Below, one piece after another: positions 1-8,060 of a DNA stretch of 64,000 bases. The number at the start of each line of letters is the position of its first letter. Positions within the stretch are counted from its first letter, which is position 1. Under the pieces are notes generated by a model. It saw only the letters and a program-made list of their open reading frames with translations, did not search any database and had not been told where the DNA came from. Source of the stretch: CAVRQM01 sp963838805 (GTDB lineage Bacteria > Pseudomonadota > Alphaproteobacteria > Acetobacterales > Acetobacteraceae); the NCBI GenBank assembly GCA_963838805.1, contig CAWISK010000008.1:310001-374000 (forward strand), in the 5' to 3' direction. Both the position numbers and the translations under genes were made by a program.

Positions 1-54
1 TCGCCGTCCCGACCGTTTCCATAACCGAACCATCGGGTTCAAGGTGGATGCGGC

Positions 55-638
55 ATGCGCGTCCTCCTCACCTACTGCCATCCACGTGCTGACGGGTTCT
101 GCGCGGCGCTGTGTACCGCCGCGTTGGCGGCTCTCCGCGCGCGAGGCCACTCCGTCGAGCTCCTTGATCTCTACGCCGAAGAGTTCTCTCCGGTCCTCAC
201 CGCGAGGAGCGTGGGCACTACTATGACGAGACCGCCAACCAGATCGGCGTTGCGGCTTACGTCGCCGCACTGAAGCGGGCCGAGGCGCTCCTGCTCGGGT
301 ATCCGACCTGGTGGTACGCGCCGCCGGCGATGCTGAAGGGCTGGGTGGAGCGGGTCTGGGTTCCGGGCGTCGCATTCCATCTCGGCGGCCCTGGCGTCAT
401 CGCGCCCGGACTTATGAACATCCACCGCATCGGCGTGATCACGACCTATGGTTCTCCGCGCTGGCTGCTGTGGAGAATGGGCTGGCCTGATCGGCGCCTG
501 ATCGGTCGCGGGCTGCGGCAGGCCTGCGCGCGGCGGTGCCGTGTGGAGTGGATATCGCTGACCGGCATGGATACCAGCACACATGCCGATCGGGCACGCT
601 TCCTGGCGCGGGTTCAGACCCGGCTGAGCCGCTGGTAG
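55..638 (+). CDS. Flavodoxin-fold NAD(P)H:quinone oxidoreductase family protein (frame broken)
   Basis: Probable cytoplasmic FMN-dependent NAD(P)H dehydrogenase (quinone), about 195 residues. The N-terminus MRVLLTYCHPR has the beta-strand and CHP/CHR phosphate-loop pattern of the family, and the motif GYPTWWYAPPAMLKGW matches the flavin-site loop of MdaB/NQO-type proteins. The first 50 codons are in one frame and the rest in another. Adding one G near position 203 (gcg[g]aggagcg) restores LTAEERGHYYDE and joins the halves, so a missing base is the simplest explanation. The gene begins close to the window edge and its upstream context is unseen. It is followed 78 bp later by the GGT-family gene. 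The family call is good; the exact substrate is unknown. Confidence 0.75.
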
Positions 639-716
639 GCGGTATCGGTCGTCCGGGCTGCCCTATCGGCACCGGCAGGCGGTGCCGTAGTGTCGCTCGT
701 CGTTGCGGAGGCCTGA

Positions 717-2315
717 ATGCGGGATTTTCATGGTGCAGGCCGTGGGCCGGCGATCGCCTTCAACGGCATGGCCGCAACCTCGATGCCGGCGGCGACGCTC
801 ACGGCGCTCGACGTGTTGCGCTCCGGCGGCAATGCCCTGGATGCCGCGGTCGCGGCGGCGGCGGCCCTCGCGGTGATCGAGCCGCAATCGACCGGCATCG
901 GCGGCGATTGCTTCTGCCTCTACGCATCCGCCGGGCAGCGGCTTGTCGTCGCCATGAACGGTTCGGGCCGGGCACCCGCTTCCGCCACGATCGACTGGTT
1001 CGAGCAGCGCGGAATCACCGCACTCGAGGCCACCTCGCCGCACGCCGTCACCGTCCCCGGCGCGGTCGCCGCCTGGGAGGCGATGCTGCGCGCGCATGGC
1101 ACGCGCGGCCTGGGCGAGCTGCTGCAACCGGCGATCCGCTTCGCCGAGGACGGGCATCCCGTGCATGCGCGCGTGTCGCTCGATTGGCAGGAGGCCGCGG
1201 ACAAGCTGCGCGCGACCGGGGCCGCGCCGTTCCTGCCGGGCGGGCGGGTACCGGCGGTCGGCGATCGGTTTGCGCAGCCGCAGCTCGGCGCGACGCTGCG
1301 CGCCATCGCCCGCGACGGCGCGCGCGCATTCTACGAAGGAGCGATCGCCGCCGACATGGTGGCGACCCTGCGCGCCCGGGGCGGCCTGCACACTGAGGAG
1401 GACTTCGCCGAAGGACGCACGAGTGCCGCCTTCGTCGAGCCGATTCGCACCACATGGCGCGGGCTGGAAGTGTGGCAGACGCCGCCGAATGGGCAAGGGC
1501 TGCTCGTGCTGATGCTGCTGGGCATCCTGGGCGGCTGGGAGACGCCCGACGGCGGACCGCTCGATCCGCTGCGGCTGCACCGTCACCTGGAGGCGGCGCG
1601 GCTGGTGTATCGCGACCGCGATGCGTTTCTCGCCGACCCGGCGCAGGCGGAGGTGCCGGTGGCGCATCTGACCAGCGCCGCCTATCTGGACGGGTTGCGC
1701 GCGCTGATCCGTGATGACGCGGCGATGCGCTGTCTGCCGCCGCCGGGGGAGCTGGCGTATCCGCCGCATGGCGACACGGTGACCCTTTCGGTGGTGGATC
1801 GCGACGGCAATGCGTGCAGCCTCATCAACTCGCTGTTCCAGTCGTTCGGCTCCGGCATTCTTGCCGAGCGCTCGGGGGTGATGTTGCAGAATCGCGGCCT
1901 CGGCTTCCGCCTGCAGCGAGGGCACCCGAACTGCATCGCACCCCGCAAGCGGCCGATGCACACCATCATCCCGGGCATGGTCACGCGCGATGGCGAGGCG
2001 ATCATGCCTTATGGCGTGATGGGCGGGCATTTTCAGCCGATGGGGCAGTCGCTGTTCCTGGCCAACCATTTCGAGTACGGATTGGACGTGCAGGCGGCCA
2101 TCGATCTGCCGCGCTGCTTCGCATTTGAGGACGTCGTGGAAGTGGAGCGTGGCATTCCGTCCGAGGTGATCGACCGCCTGGCGCGGCTGGGGCACACGAT
2201 CGAGCGCGTGGTGATGCCGCATGGCGGCGGGCAGGCGATCCTGATCGACCGTGCGCGCGGCGTGCTGATGGGCGGGTCCGATCCGCGCAAGGACGGGGTG
2301 GCGTTGGGGTATTGA
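717..2315 (+). CDS. Gamma-glutamyltransferase-family Ntn-hydrolase
   Basis: Encodes 532 residues, normal for the GGT family, with an intact frame. The N-terminal part has the conserved LRSGGNALDAAVAAA and EPQSTGIGGD motifs. The autoprocessing and nucleophile threonine should be Thr354 in GDTVTLSVVDRDGNA, equivalent to TTHYSVVD of E. coli Ggt, and PFGSG/MLQN-type motifs follow. There is no recognisable signal peptide, so the enzyme may be cytoplasmic, unlike classical periplasmic GGT. Relatives without export signals include oxamate amidohydrolase (HpxW) and acylase-type members, so the substrate may be an amide other than glutathione. A GGAGG at 707-711 supports the ATG at 717. Confidence 0.85.
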   Translation: MRDFHGAGRGPAIAFNGMAATSMPAATLTALDVLRSGGNALDAAVAAAAALAVIEPQSTGIGGDCFCLYASAGQRLVVAMNGSGRAPASATIDWFEQRGITALEATSPHAVTVPGAVAAWEAMLRAHGTRGLGELLQPAIRFAEDGHPVHARVSLDWQEAADKLRATGAAPFLPGGRVPAVGDRFAQPQLGATLRAIARDGARAFYEGAIAADMVATLRARGGLHTEEDFAEGRTSAAFVEPIRTTWRGLEVWQTPPNGQGLLVLMLLGILGGWETPDGGPLDPLRLHRHLEAARLVYRDRDAFLADPAQAEVPVAHLTSAAYLDGLRALIRDDAAMRCLPPPGELAYPPHGDTVTLSVVDRDGNACSLINSLFQSFGSGILAERSGVMLQNRGLGFRLQRGHPNCIAPRKRPMHTIIPGMVTRDGEAIMPYGVMGGHFQPMGQSLFLANHFEYGLDVQAAIDLPRCFAFEDVVEVERGIPSEVIDRLARLGHTIERVVMPHGGGQAILIDRARGVLMGGSDPRKDGVALGY

Positions 2316-2812
2316 AGGATGGCGGCTCGGTTCGGCAGCCGTTATTCACGCCGCCGTTCCGTAACCGACGGCTCCGATCTCGCAGGTCTCGTCATCGCGG
2401 TCGGACGCATGCGTCTGACCCTCTTGGCGGCGCGGCGATCCAGGCGGCAGGCGCGGTGCGGCGAACCTGGATTGCCACGCCGCTTCGCTCCTCGCGATGA
2501 CGGCGGCGTGGTGAATGCGAGCCACATGGCCGATCGCCCTACCGTCGCGGAGACCGCCGATCTGCGTATCTCCGAGACTGCCCTTTTGGTCGGGAACGGC
2601 CGGCAGCGCCGCCCGGATTTTCTGAGCAAGCTGCTTGTGAGCCCGCTCCTGCATCCCGTTGCGATACACGAAGCAGTGGGTGCACAGGTTATTCTGGACG
2701 CAATGATCCCATTTGCGGGACACAGCCATTCGCTTCTGCCGCCGTCGGAACAGAGCCGCGTTCAGAGGGATCAATTTACCCGCAAAATGCGTTCTGTAGC
2801 GCGGCCAAGGCA
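2316..2812. other. Non-coding stretch with repeat remnants, no convincing gene
   Basis: About 500 bases between the GGT gene and the RAM-domain gene. Long open frames exist on both strands, but none shows a recognisable domain, and they run through the dispersed repeat at 2390-2510. The stretch from about 2600 to 2800 is less GC-rich than the neighbouring genes, which is compatible with decayed or horizontally acquired DNA. No tRNA-like cloverleaf sequence was seen. Confidence 0.5.
2390..2510. repeat. Dispersed intergenic repeat (alphaproteobacterial REP-like)
   Basis: Two segments resemble the intergenic element common in alphaproteobacteria whose reverse strand reads CGTCATCGCGAGGAGCGAAG. 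They are a copy at about 2468-2503 and a partial, divergent relative at 2390-2420 that contains the perfect 12-base palindrome GACGCATGCGTC (2404-2415). On the minus strand the first copy would translate to the familiar spurious IARSEAAWQSR string, which is why open frames here are not trusted. Confidence 0.55.
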
Positions 2813-3067
2813 TCACCCCTTGCCGCCCACGAACGCATTGAACGTGATCAGCGTGTAGGTGTCCTTTACGCCGGGCAGGCTTTGCACCTTCTCCGTCACG
2901 AACAATCCGGTGTCCTGCTCCGGCTCCAGATAGAACTTGCCCAGCAGATCATATTGACCAGAGGTCGAGTGCAGTTCTGACAGCTCCTCGATCGTGTCGG
3001 CGGCTTCCTGCGCCACGCGATAGGCCTGACCCATCTCGCATTTGATCATGACGTAGATGGCACGCAT
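2813..3067 (-). CDS. Stand-alone Lrp/AsnC ligand-binding (RAM) domain protein
   Basis: 84 residues that correspond to the C-terminal ligand-binding half of Lrp/AsnC regulators, with no helix-turn-helix. The sequence starts MRAIYVMIKCEMGQAYRVAQ, continues with the EELSELHSTSGQYDLLGKFYLE segment typical of the alpha-beta sandwich, and ends with LPGVKDTYTLITFNAFV. Such proteins form oligomers and bind amino acids, and some act as effectors of full-length Lrp proteins. No partner gene is adjacent; a full-length AsnC regulator lies at 50362. Length and start agree with the stand-alone subfamily. Confidence 0.8.
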   Translation of the reverse strand: MRAIYVMIKCEMGQAYRVAQEAADTIEELSELHSTSGQYDLLGKFYLEPEQDTGLFVTEKVQSLPGVKDTYTLITFNAFVGGKG

Positions 3068-3264
3068 CTATTCCGGCACCCTTTCTTTCGAACCCGTCGC
3101 GTTCTGGCGCGCACTCTAACGCCCAACGCGGAACCCCCGCCAGCCTCTCCGGAGTAAGCCGGTTCGCCCATTCCGCCGGACCTCTCGGCAAAAGAACGGC
3201 GTAAGGCAGGTGAGTACAAACAGTGAAAAGCGGCTCAATTCTCCATTAAATCAGATGGTGACGC

Positions 3265-3291
3265 TTGACACGTTTTCGTGAGCTGTAATAT
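3265..3291 (+). promoter_or_regulatory. Putative sigma-70-type promoter for the beta-helix gene
   Basis: TTGACA at 3265-3270 and TAATAT at 3286-3291 lie in the locally AT-richer gap upstream of the GTG start at 3364. The spacer is 15 bases, slightly short. No comparable -35 box is evident in the other gaps I inspected closely. Confidence 0.4.
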
Positions 3292-3363
3292 GCGCGCCGC
3301 ATCGTCAAGCCGATCGCTGCGACTCTCGGCAGCGCCGGGTAATACTTTTTGGAGGATTGACTG

Positions 3364-4597
3364 GTGGTATCCAAAGTCTTGCTCCCGACTACCCTGCTGG
3401 TGGCATCATCCGCTTTCGCCCAGGCGGCGCCTCCTGCAGCCAACCCATTCAGCGTTCAGCGGCCGGTCTATACCTGCGGCGCGGGTGACCAGTCGCTTGC
3501 GATCAACGGGCTCCTGGCGAATGGCGGGACCATCAAGATCGCGGCCGGAACGTGCCTGCTCAGATCGGGGTTGGTCATGACCGTTTCTGGCACGACCCTG
3601 ATCGGCGCCGGGGCCGGACAGACGATCCTCAAGGCCATGCACCCGCATGCGATCGACGTGCTGACGGTTGGCGTGGCGAGGGTCAACTACCACGGATCGG
3701 GCTTCACGATCAGCAATCTCACTCTCGATGGCGATCTGGTGAAAGCCGCGCCCGTGAATGCCACGACTGGCCGGGCGCTCGTCGGTGCAGGGCGGCGTCT
3801 ACAGGGACGCGACCAATGCGTCGGGTCTGAACGTGACGAACGTCGAGGCTCGGGACGCGGTGGATGGTGCCACGATCCACGGCTCGGATATCGCGGTCGC
3901 TGGGCTCAACTCGCACAACAACCGCCACTCCGGGTTTTTCGTGCAGGGTCTTCCTGAGCTGCCTGCTCCGCACAACACGGCGCACAACATCACGCTCCAG
4001 GGTTCGCGGTTCGCGGTGGACGCGATGGACAACAGGCCCGGCAAAACCTGGGACGAGATCGACGTGAGCGACGACACCGCCAACGTGACCATCGGCGGCC
4101 TTCAGGCAGGGCAGGGGAATACGATCACCGACGGCGACGTGCTGATCGGATGCCCGCCTTGGTACTCGAAATGCGCCCGCACGCCGACCGGGCCATTTCT
4201 GGTGCAGGGCAATATCGTCACCGTCATCGGTCAGGTGCAGGGTATCGGCATCCGGGCCTTTGGCAATGTGACCGGCGCAGTATTCGACCATAACACCGTC
4301 AACACCGACGGAATCGGGATCGGCATGTTCGGCGGCGTGATCAACTCGCGGATGACGAACAACGTCGTATCCGGCGAGTTCGCATATGGCGTCCTCCTTC
4401 AGCCGATCAGCTCGTATCGTGGGGCTGGTCACTCGATCCTGGTGGAGTCGAACAGCGTCAAGATGGGCGATCAGAACAAGCCCGCCTTCTCGGTCCAGCA
4501 GGCCACGAACGCAACCTTGTCGAACAACAATGGCAACGGCGCGCCGTACGATACCTCCGAGGCGGGAGCGGGCCTGGTGATGACCCGGAACCATTGA
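3364..4597 (+). CDS. Secreted right-handed beta-helix (pectin-lyase-fold) protein (frame broken)
   Basis: About 410 residues. A signal peptide runs to roughly residue 22 (MVSKVLLPTTLLVASSAFAQA), followed by a GDQSLAINGLLANGGTIKI segment like the first turn of pectate-lyase-type helices. Short Asn/Gly-rich repeats then dominate (ISNLTLDGD, VTNVEARDA, ITLQGSRF, MTNNVVSGE), as expected for stacked beta-helix coils. The frame changes near 3779; removing one base gives continuous TGR-SSVQGGVYRD. GTG start is supported by GGAGG at 3351-3355. The protein is probably periplasmic or secreted and may be a polysaccharide lyase, epimerase or adhesin; catalytic residues could not be identified. It stands alone between unrelated genes. 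Confidence 0.65.
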
Positions 4598-4726
4598 GGG
4601 CGCCGGGCCGGCTCCGGGCGGAGCCGGCCCGGAGTGCCGCATGGGCTTTGCTGCCGGCCCTGGGGCCCACGGGATCGGGTTTCGCGTTTCCGGGCGCCGC
4701 GCTACCAGTGGTCGCGACGCCCCACC

Positions 4727-6406
4727 ATGCAGGAACGCCGCACCGTGACAGAACCCCAGCTCCGCCCTGGCGGCCGCATCCTCGCCGACGCGCTGGTGGG
4801 GCACGGCATCACGCACGCCTTCTGTGTTCCGGGCGAGAGCTTCCTGCCGGTGCTCGACGGGCTGTTTGCCGTGCAGGACCGCATCCGCCTTGTCACCTGC
4901 CGGTTCGAGGCGGGGGCGGTGGACATGGCGGAAGCCGTGGGCAAGCTCACCGGCCGGCCGGCTGCGGCCTTCGTCACGCGCGGGCCGGGCGCCTGCCATG
5001 GCTCGATCGGCGTGCATATCGCGCAGCAGGACTCCACGCCGCTGCTGCTGTTCGTGGGCCAGATCCCGGCGGGCGAGACCGATCGCGAGAGTTTCCAGGA
5101 AATCGACTATCGCCGCATGTTCGGCGGCCTCGCCAAATGGGTGACGCAGATCGACGACGGGCGGCGCATCCCCGAGATTGTCGCGCACGCGATCGATGTC
5201 GCCACCTCTGGCCGGCCGGGACCGGTGGTGATCGCGCTGTCGGAGGAGATGCAGGCCGCCGCTTACGGCGTCCCCGACATCGCGCCCGCGCCCGTCAGCC
5301 GCGCGCATCCTGATACGACAGCGATGGCGCGGCTGCGGCAGATGCTGGGCGGGGCGCGGCGGCCGCTGGCGATCCTGGGCGGGGGCGGCTGGACGGAGGC
5401 CGGGAGAGCGGCGATCGGCACGTTTCTCGCGGCGCATGATCTGCCGGTTGCCGTGGGCTTCCGACGGCAGGCGCTGTATGACGGCACGCGGGAAAATTAC
5501 GTGGGCGATCTGGGCGTCGGTGCCGATCCGGGGCTGGTCGCCGCCGCGCGCGAGGCCGATCTGGTGCTGGCAATCGGCACGCGGCTGCCCGAGGCGACGA
5601 CGCAGGGCTACGCGCTGTTCGACCCGCCGAGCACGGCGCGGCTCGTGCATGTCTATCCCGACCGCGCCGAGATCGGCCGCGTGTTCCGTCCGGCGCTGGG
5701 CATCGTCTCCGACGTCAATGCCTTCGCCCACGCGGCGGCGTCGTGGGAACCGGGTGACGTGCCGTGGCGCGACTGGACCCGGCGGCTGCGGCTGCTGCGG
5801 CTGGAGCAGGCGCGGGCGCTGGACTATCCGGGGCCGCTCAACGTCGCGCGTGTGATGCACCAGTTGCAGGACATGCTGACGCCCGACGCGGTGCTGACCA
5901 CCGACGCCGGCAATTTCGCCACCTGGCCGACCCGGTTCATGCATGTCTCGGACCGCCAGCGTTTCATTGGCCCGACTTGCGGTGCGATGGGCTATGCGGT
6001 GCCGGCGGCGGTGGCGGCATCTATCCTGTATCCCGGCCGGCAGGCGGTGGCGTTCGTGGGCGATGGCGGCTTCCTGATGACCGGACAGGAGATCGCGACC
6101 GCGATCCATCACGATGCGGCACCCATCATCCTGGTGTTCGACAATGGCATGTACGGTACCATCCGCATGTACCAGGAGCGCGCCTATCCCGGCCGTATCA
6201 GCGGCACGCAACTGACCAACCCGGATTTCGCGCGCCTGGCGGAAGCGTATGGCGCGCATGGCGAGACCGTGACTCGCACCGAGGAGTTCGCGCCGGCGTT
6301 CCAGCGCGCGGTCGCGAGCGGCAAGCCGGCGATCGTGGCACTCCGCACCGACCCCGAACAAATCACGACGCGTGCGACCATCGCCGAGTTGCGTGCGAGG
6401 GGCTGA
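4727..6406 (+). CDS. Thiamine diphosphate-dependent enzyme (acetolactate synthase/decarboxylase-like)
   Basis: 559 residues from the ATG at 4727; a GTG at 4745 is also possible. Family three-domain order is visible: an N-terminal PYR domain with GITHAFCVPGESFLPVLDG and the catalytic-type glutamate in RFEAGAVDMAE, a central domain, and a C-terminal PP domain with the ThDP motif GDGGFLMTGQE ending near FDNGMYGTIRMYQ. No acetolactate synthase small subunit gene is present, so a stand-alone decarboxylase or ligase role fits better than branched-chain biosynthesis. The stop lies 4 bases before the carbonic anhydrase start, implying co-translation with an enzyme that handles CO2. Confidence 0.8.
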   Translation: MQERRTVTEPQLRPGGRILADALVGHGITHAFCVPGESFLPVLDGLFAVQDRIRLVTCRFEAGAVDMAEAVGKLTGRPAAAFVTRGPGACHGSIGVHIAQQDSTPLLLFVGQIPAGETDRESFQEIDYRRMFGGLAKWVTQIDDGRRIPEIVAHAIDVATSGRPGPVVIALSEEMQAAAYGVPDIAPAPVSRAHPDTTAMARLRQMLGGARRPLAILGGGGWTEAGRAAIGTFLAAHDLPVAVGFRRQALYDGTRENYVGDLGVGADPGLVAAAREADLVLAIGTRLPEATTQGYALFDPPSTARLVHVYPDRAEIGRVFRPALGIVSDVNAFAHAAASWEPGDVPWRDWTRRLRLLRLEQARALDYPGPLNVARVMHQLQDMLTPDAVLTTDAGNFATWPTRFMHVSDRQRFIGPTCGAMGYAVPAAVAASILYPGRQAVAFVGDGGFLMTGQEIATAIHHDAAPIILVFDNGMYGTIRMYQERAYPGRISGTQLTNPDFARLAEAYGAHGETVTRTEEFAPAFQRAVASGKPAIVALRTDPEQITTRATIAELRARG

Positions 6407-6410
6407 CGCG

Positions 6411-7070
6411 ATGGAAAGCCTGCTGCCCGGCTACCGCCGGTTCCGCGAGCACGTCTGGCCGCAACGCCGCGCGCTGATGCAGGAGCTCGCCCGCGAGGGC
6501 CAGCGGCCGCACGCGCTGGTCCTGGCGTGCGTGGATAGCCGTGTCGATCCCGCGATGATCTTCGACGCCGCACCCGGCGAGCTCCTGATCGTCCGCAACG
6601 TCGCCAATCTGGTGCCTCCGTACGAGCCGGACGGCCGTTCGCACGGCACCAGCGCGGCACTGGAGTTCGGCGTGGTGTCGCTGGAGATCCCGGATTTGAT
6701 CGTGCTGGGCCACGGCCAGTGCGGTGGCATCCGCTTCCTGCTGGAAGGCGGCGCGGTGCCCACCGATTTCGTGGGGCCGTGGATGCAGGTGGCGCGGCGC
6801 GCGCGCAGCCGCGTGCTGGCCTGCCTGCCGGAACCGGATCCCGCCAGCGACGCGGTGCAGACCGCATGCGAGCACGAGGCAGTGCGGCTGTCGCTGGAAA
6901 ATCTGCGTGGCTTCCCGTGGATCGCGGCGCGCGAGGAGGCCGGCTCGCTGCGGCTGCATGGCGCCACCTTCGCCATCAGCACGGGCATCCTGCAGTGGAT
7001 GGACGCGGACGGGCGCTTCGTCGCGGTGGAGACTATCGTCCGGCCCGCGGGCCGAGAGCAGCCGCCATAG
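6411..7070 (+). CDS. Beta-class carbonic anhydrase
   Basis: 219 residues, cytoplasmic, interconverting CO2 and bicarbonate. Zinc ligands are Cys40 in ACVDSRVD, His101 and Cys104 in GHGQCGG, with the Asp42-Arg44 dyad intact, so it should be active. The conserved RNVANLVPP loop and the C-terminal EEAGSLRLHGATFAISTG segment match the family. The start is placed at 6411, four bases after the ThDP-enzyme stop; the upstream in-frame extension overlaps that gene and is not conserved-looking. Likely co-transcribed with the ThDP enzyme and possibly supplying or removing its CO2 product. Confidence 0.92.
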   Translation: MESLLPGYRRFREHVWPQRRALMQELAREGQRPHALVLACVDSRVDPAMIFDAAPGELLIVRNVANLVPPYEPDGRSHGTSAALEFGVVSLEIPDLIVLGHGQCGGIRFLLEGGAVPTDFVGPWMQVARRARSRVLACLPEPDPASDAVQTACEHEAVRLSLENLRGFPWIAAREEAGSLRLHGATFAISTGILQWMDADGRFVAVETIVRPAGREQPP

Positions 7071-7083
7071 GCAACGCGGCTGA

Positions 7084-7121
7084 TGCTGCCAGAGAGGGCA
7101 GCAGGCTGGCCGATCGGCCAG
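7084..7121. terminator. Hairpins between convergent genes, possible bidirectional terminator
   Basis: TGCTGCC (7084-7090) pairs with GGCAGCA (7097-7103), and directly after it CTGGCCGATCGGCCAG (7106-7121) is a perfect 16-base palindrome. They lie between the 3' ends of the carbonic anhydrase and ftsY genes. There is no T-run, so intrinsic termination is not certain. Confidence 0.35.
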
Positions 7122-7139
7122 GATAGCGGACCGTGCGGC

Positions 7140-8060
7140 TCAGGCGGTTCCCACCAATCCTCGGGCGAACTCCATCGCGTCGAACGGCCGCAAATCCGCG
7201 GCTTGCTCGCCTACCCCAACTGCATGCACCGGCAGCCCGAACTCCTCGGCCAGCGCCACCACGATGCCGCCGCGGGCGCTGCCGTCCAGCTTGGTCACGA
7301 CCAGCCCCGTCACCGCCACCATCTCGCGGAACACATCGACTTGCGTGATCGCGTTCTGTCCGGTCGTGGCGTCCAGCACCAGCAGCACCGAATGCGGTGC
7401 GGTCGTGTCCTGCTTCCTGAGCACGCGGATGATCTTGGCCAGCTCGTCCATCAGGGCCGCCTTGTTGTGCAGGCGCCCGGCGGTGTCGATCAGCAGCACG
7501 TCCGCCGCCTCCGCCTGCGCGCGCTTCAGTGCGTCGAAGGCGAGGCCGGCGGCATCCGCGTCGGGAGGGCCTGCGATCACCTCGGCGCCGGTGCGGCTTC
7601 CCCAGACCTGCAACTGCTCGACCGCCGCCGCGCGGAACGTGTCGCCCGCAACCAGCACCGGGCGAAGCCCCTGCTCGCGATATTGCTGCGCGAGCTTGCC
7701 GATCGTCGTGGTCTTGCCGGTGCCGTTGACGCCCACCACCAGCACCACATGCGGGCGGCGCGCGGGATCGAGCGTCAGCGGCACGGCCACCGGGGCCAAC
7801 ACGGCCGCGATTTCCTCGGCGAGCGCGGTGCGCACCTCCTCGTCGCTGACTTCGCGGCCGAAGCGGCTGCTGCGGAACCTGGCGATCACCCGCTTTGCCA
7901 CCTCGGTCCCGAGATCGGCACCGATCAGCAGATCCTCCAGCTCCTCCAGCGCCGCGTCGTCAAGGCGCCGGCGCGTGACGACGGCGGAGAGCCCCTCGGT
8001 CAGCTTCGCGGTGCTGCGGGTGAGGCCTTGCTTGAGACGCGAGAGAAAACCCAAAGCCAT
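7140..8060 (-). CDS. ftsY: Signal recognition particle receptor FtsY
   Basis: 306 residues: SRP54-type N domain (about 1-90) and GTPase G domain. P-loop VGVNGTGKTTTIGKLA at about 108-122, DTFRAAA, the DTAGR switch and TKLDGSARGG guanine-recognition motif are all intact. It docks SRP-ribosome complexes at the inner membrane. The acidic A domain of E. coli FtsY is absent, as usual in alphaproteobacteria. Its ATG overlaps the stop of mtaB by one base (TGATG), so translation is probably coupled within the dapF-mtaB-ftsY operon. Confidence 0.96.
   Translation of the reverse strand: MALGFLSRLKQGLTRSTAKLTEGLSAVVTRRRLDDAALEELEDLLIGADLGTEVAKRVIARFRSSRFGREVSDEEVRTALAEEIAAVLAPVAVPLTLDPARRPHVVLVVGVNGTGKTTTIGKLAQQYREQGLRPVLVAGDTFRAAAVEQLQVWGSRTGAEVIAGPPDADAAGLAFDALKRAQAEAADVLLIDTAGRLHNKAALMDELAKIIRVLRKQDTTAPHSVLLVLDATTGQNAITQVDVFREMVAVTGLVVTKLDGSARGGIVVALAEEFGLPVHAVGVGEQAADLRPFDAMEFARGLVGTA

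Noticed and set aside
55..638. Programmed frameshifting as the cause of the frame breaks
   Set aside because: No common slippery heptamer or downstream structure links the sites, and many need removal of a base at unrelated sequences.
663..2222. 519-codon minus-strand open frame
   Set aside because: Antisense to the intact GGT-family gene; no domain or plausible ribosome site.
2346..2816. 156-codon minus-strand open frame in the gap after the GGT gene
   Set aside because: Runs through the dispersed repeat and yields its well-known spurious IARSEAAWQSR translation; no family resemblance elsewhere.
3719..6361. 880-codon open frame on the minus strand
   Set aside because: Lies antisense to the beta-helix and ThDP-enzyme genes; Arg/His-rich composition without any domain is typical of mirror frames in GC-rich DNA.
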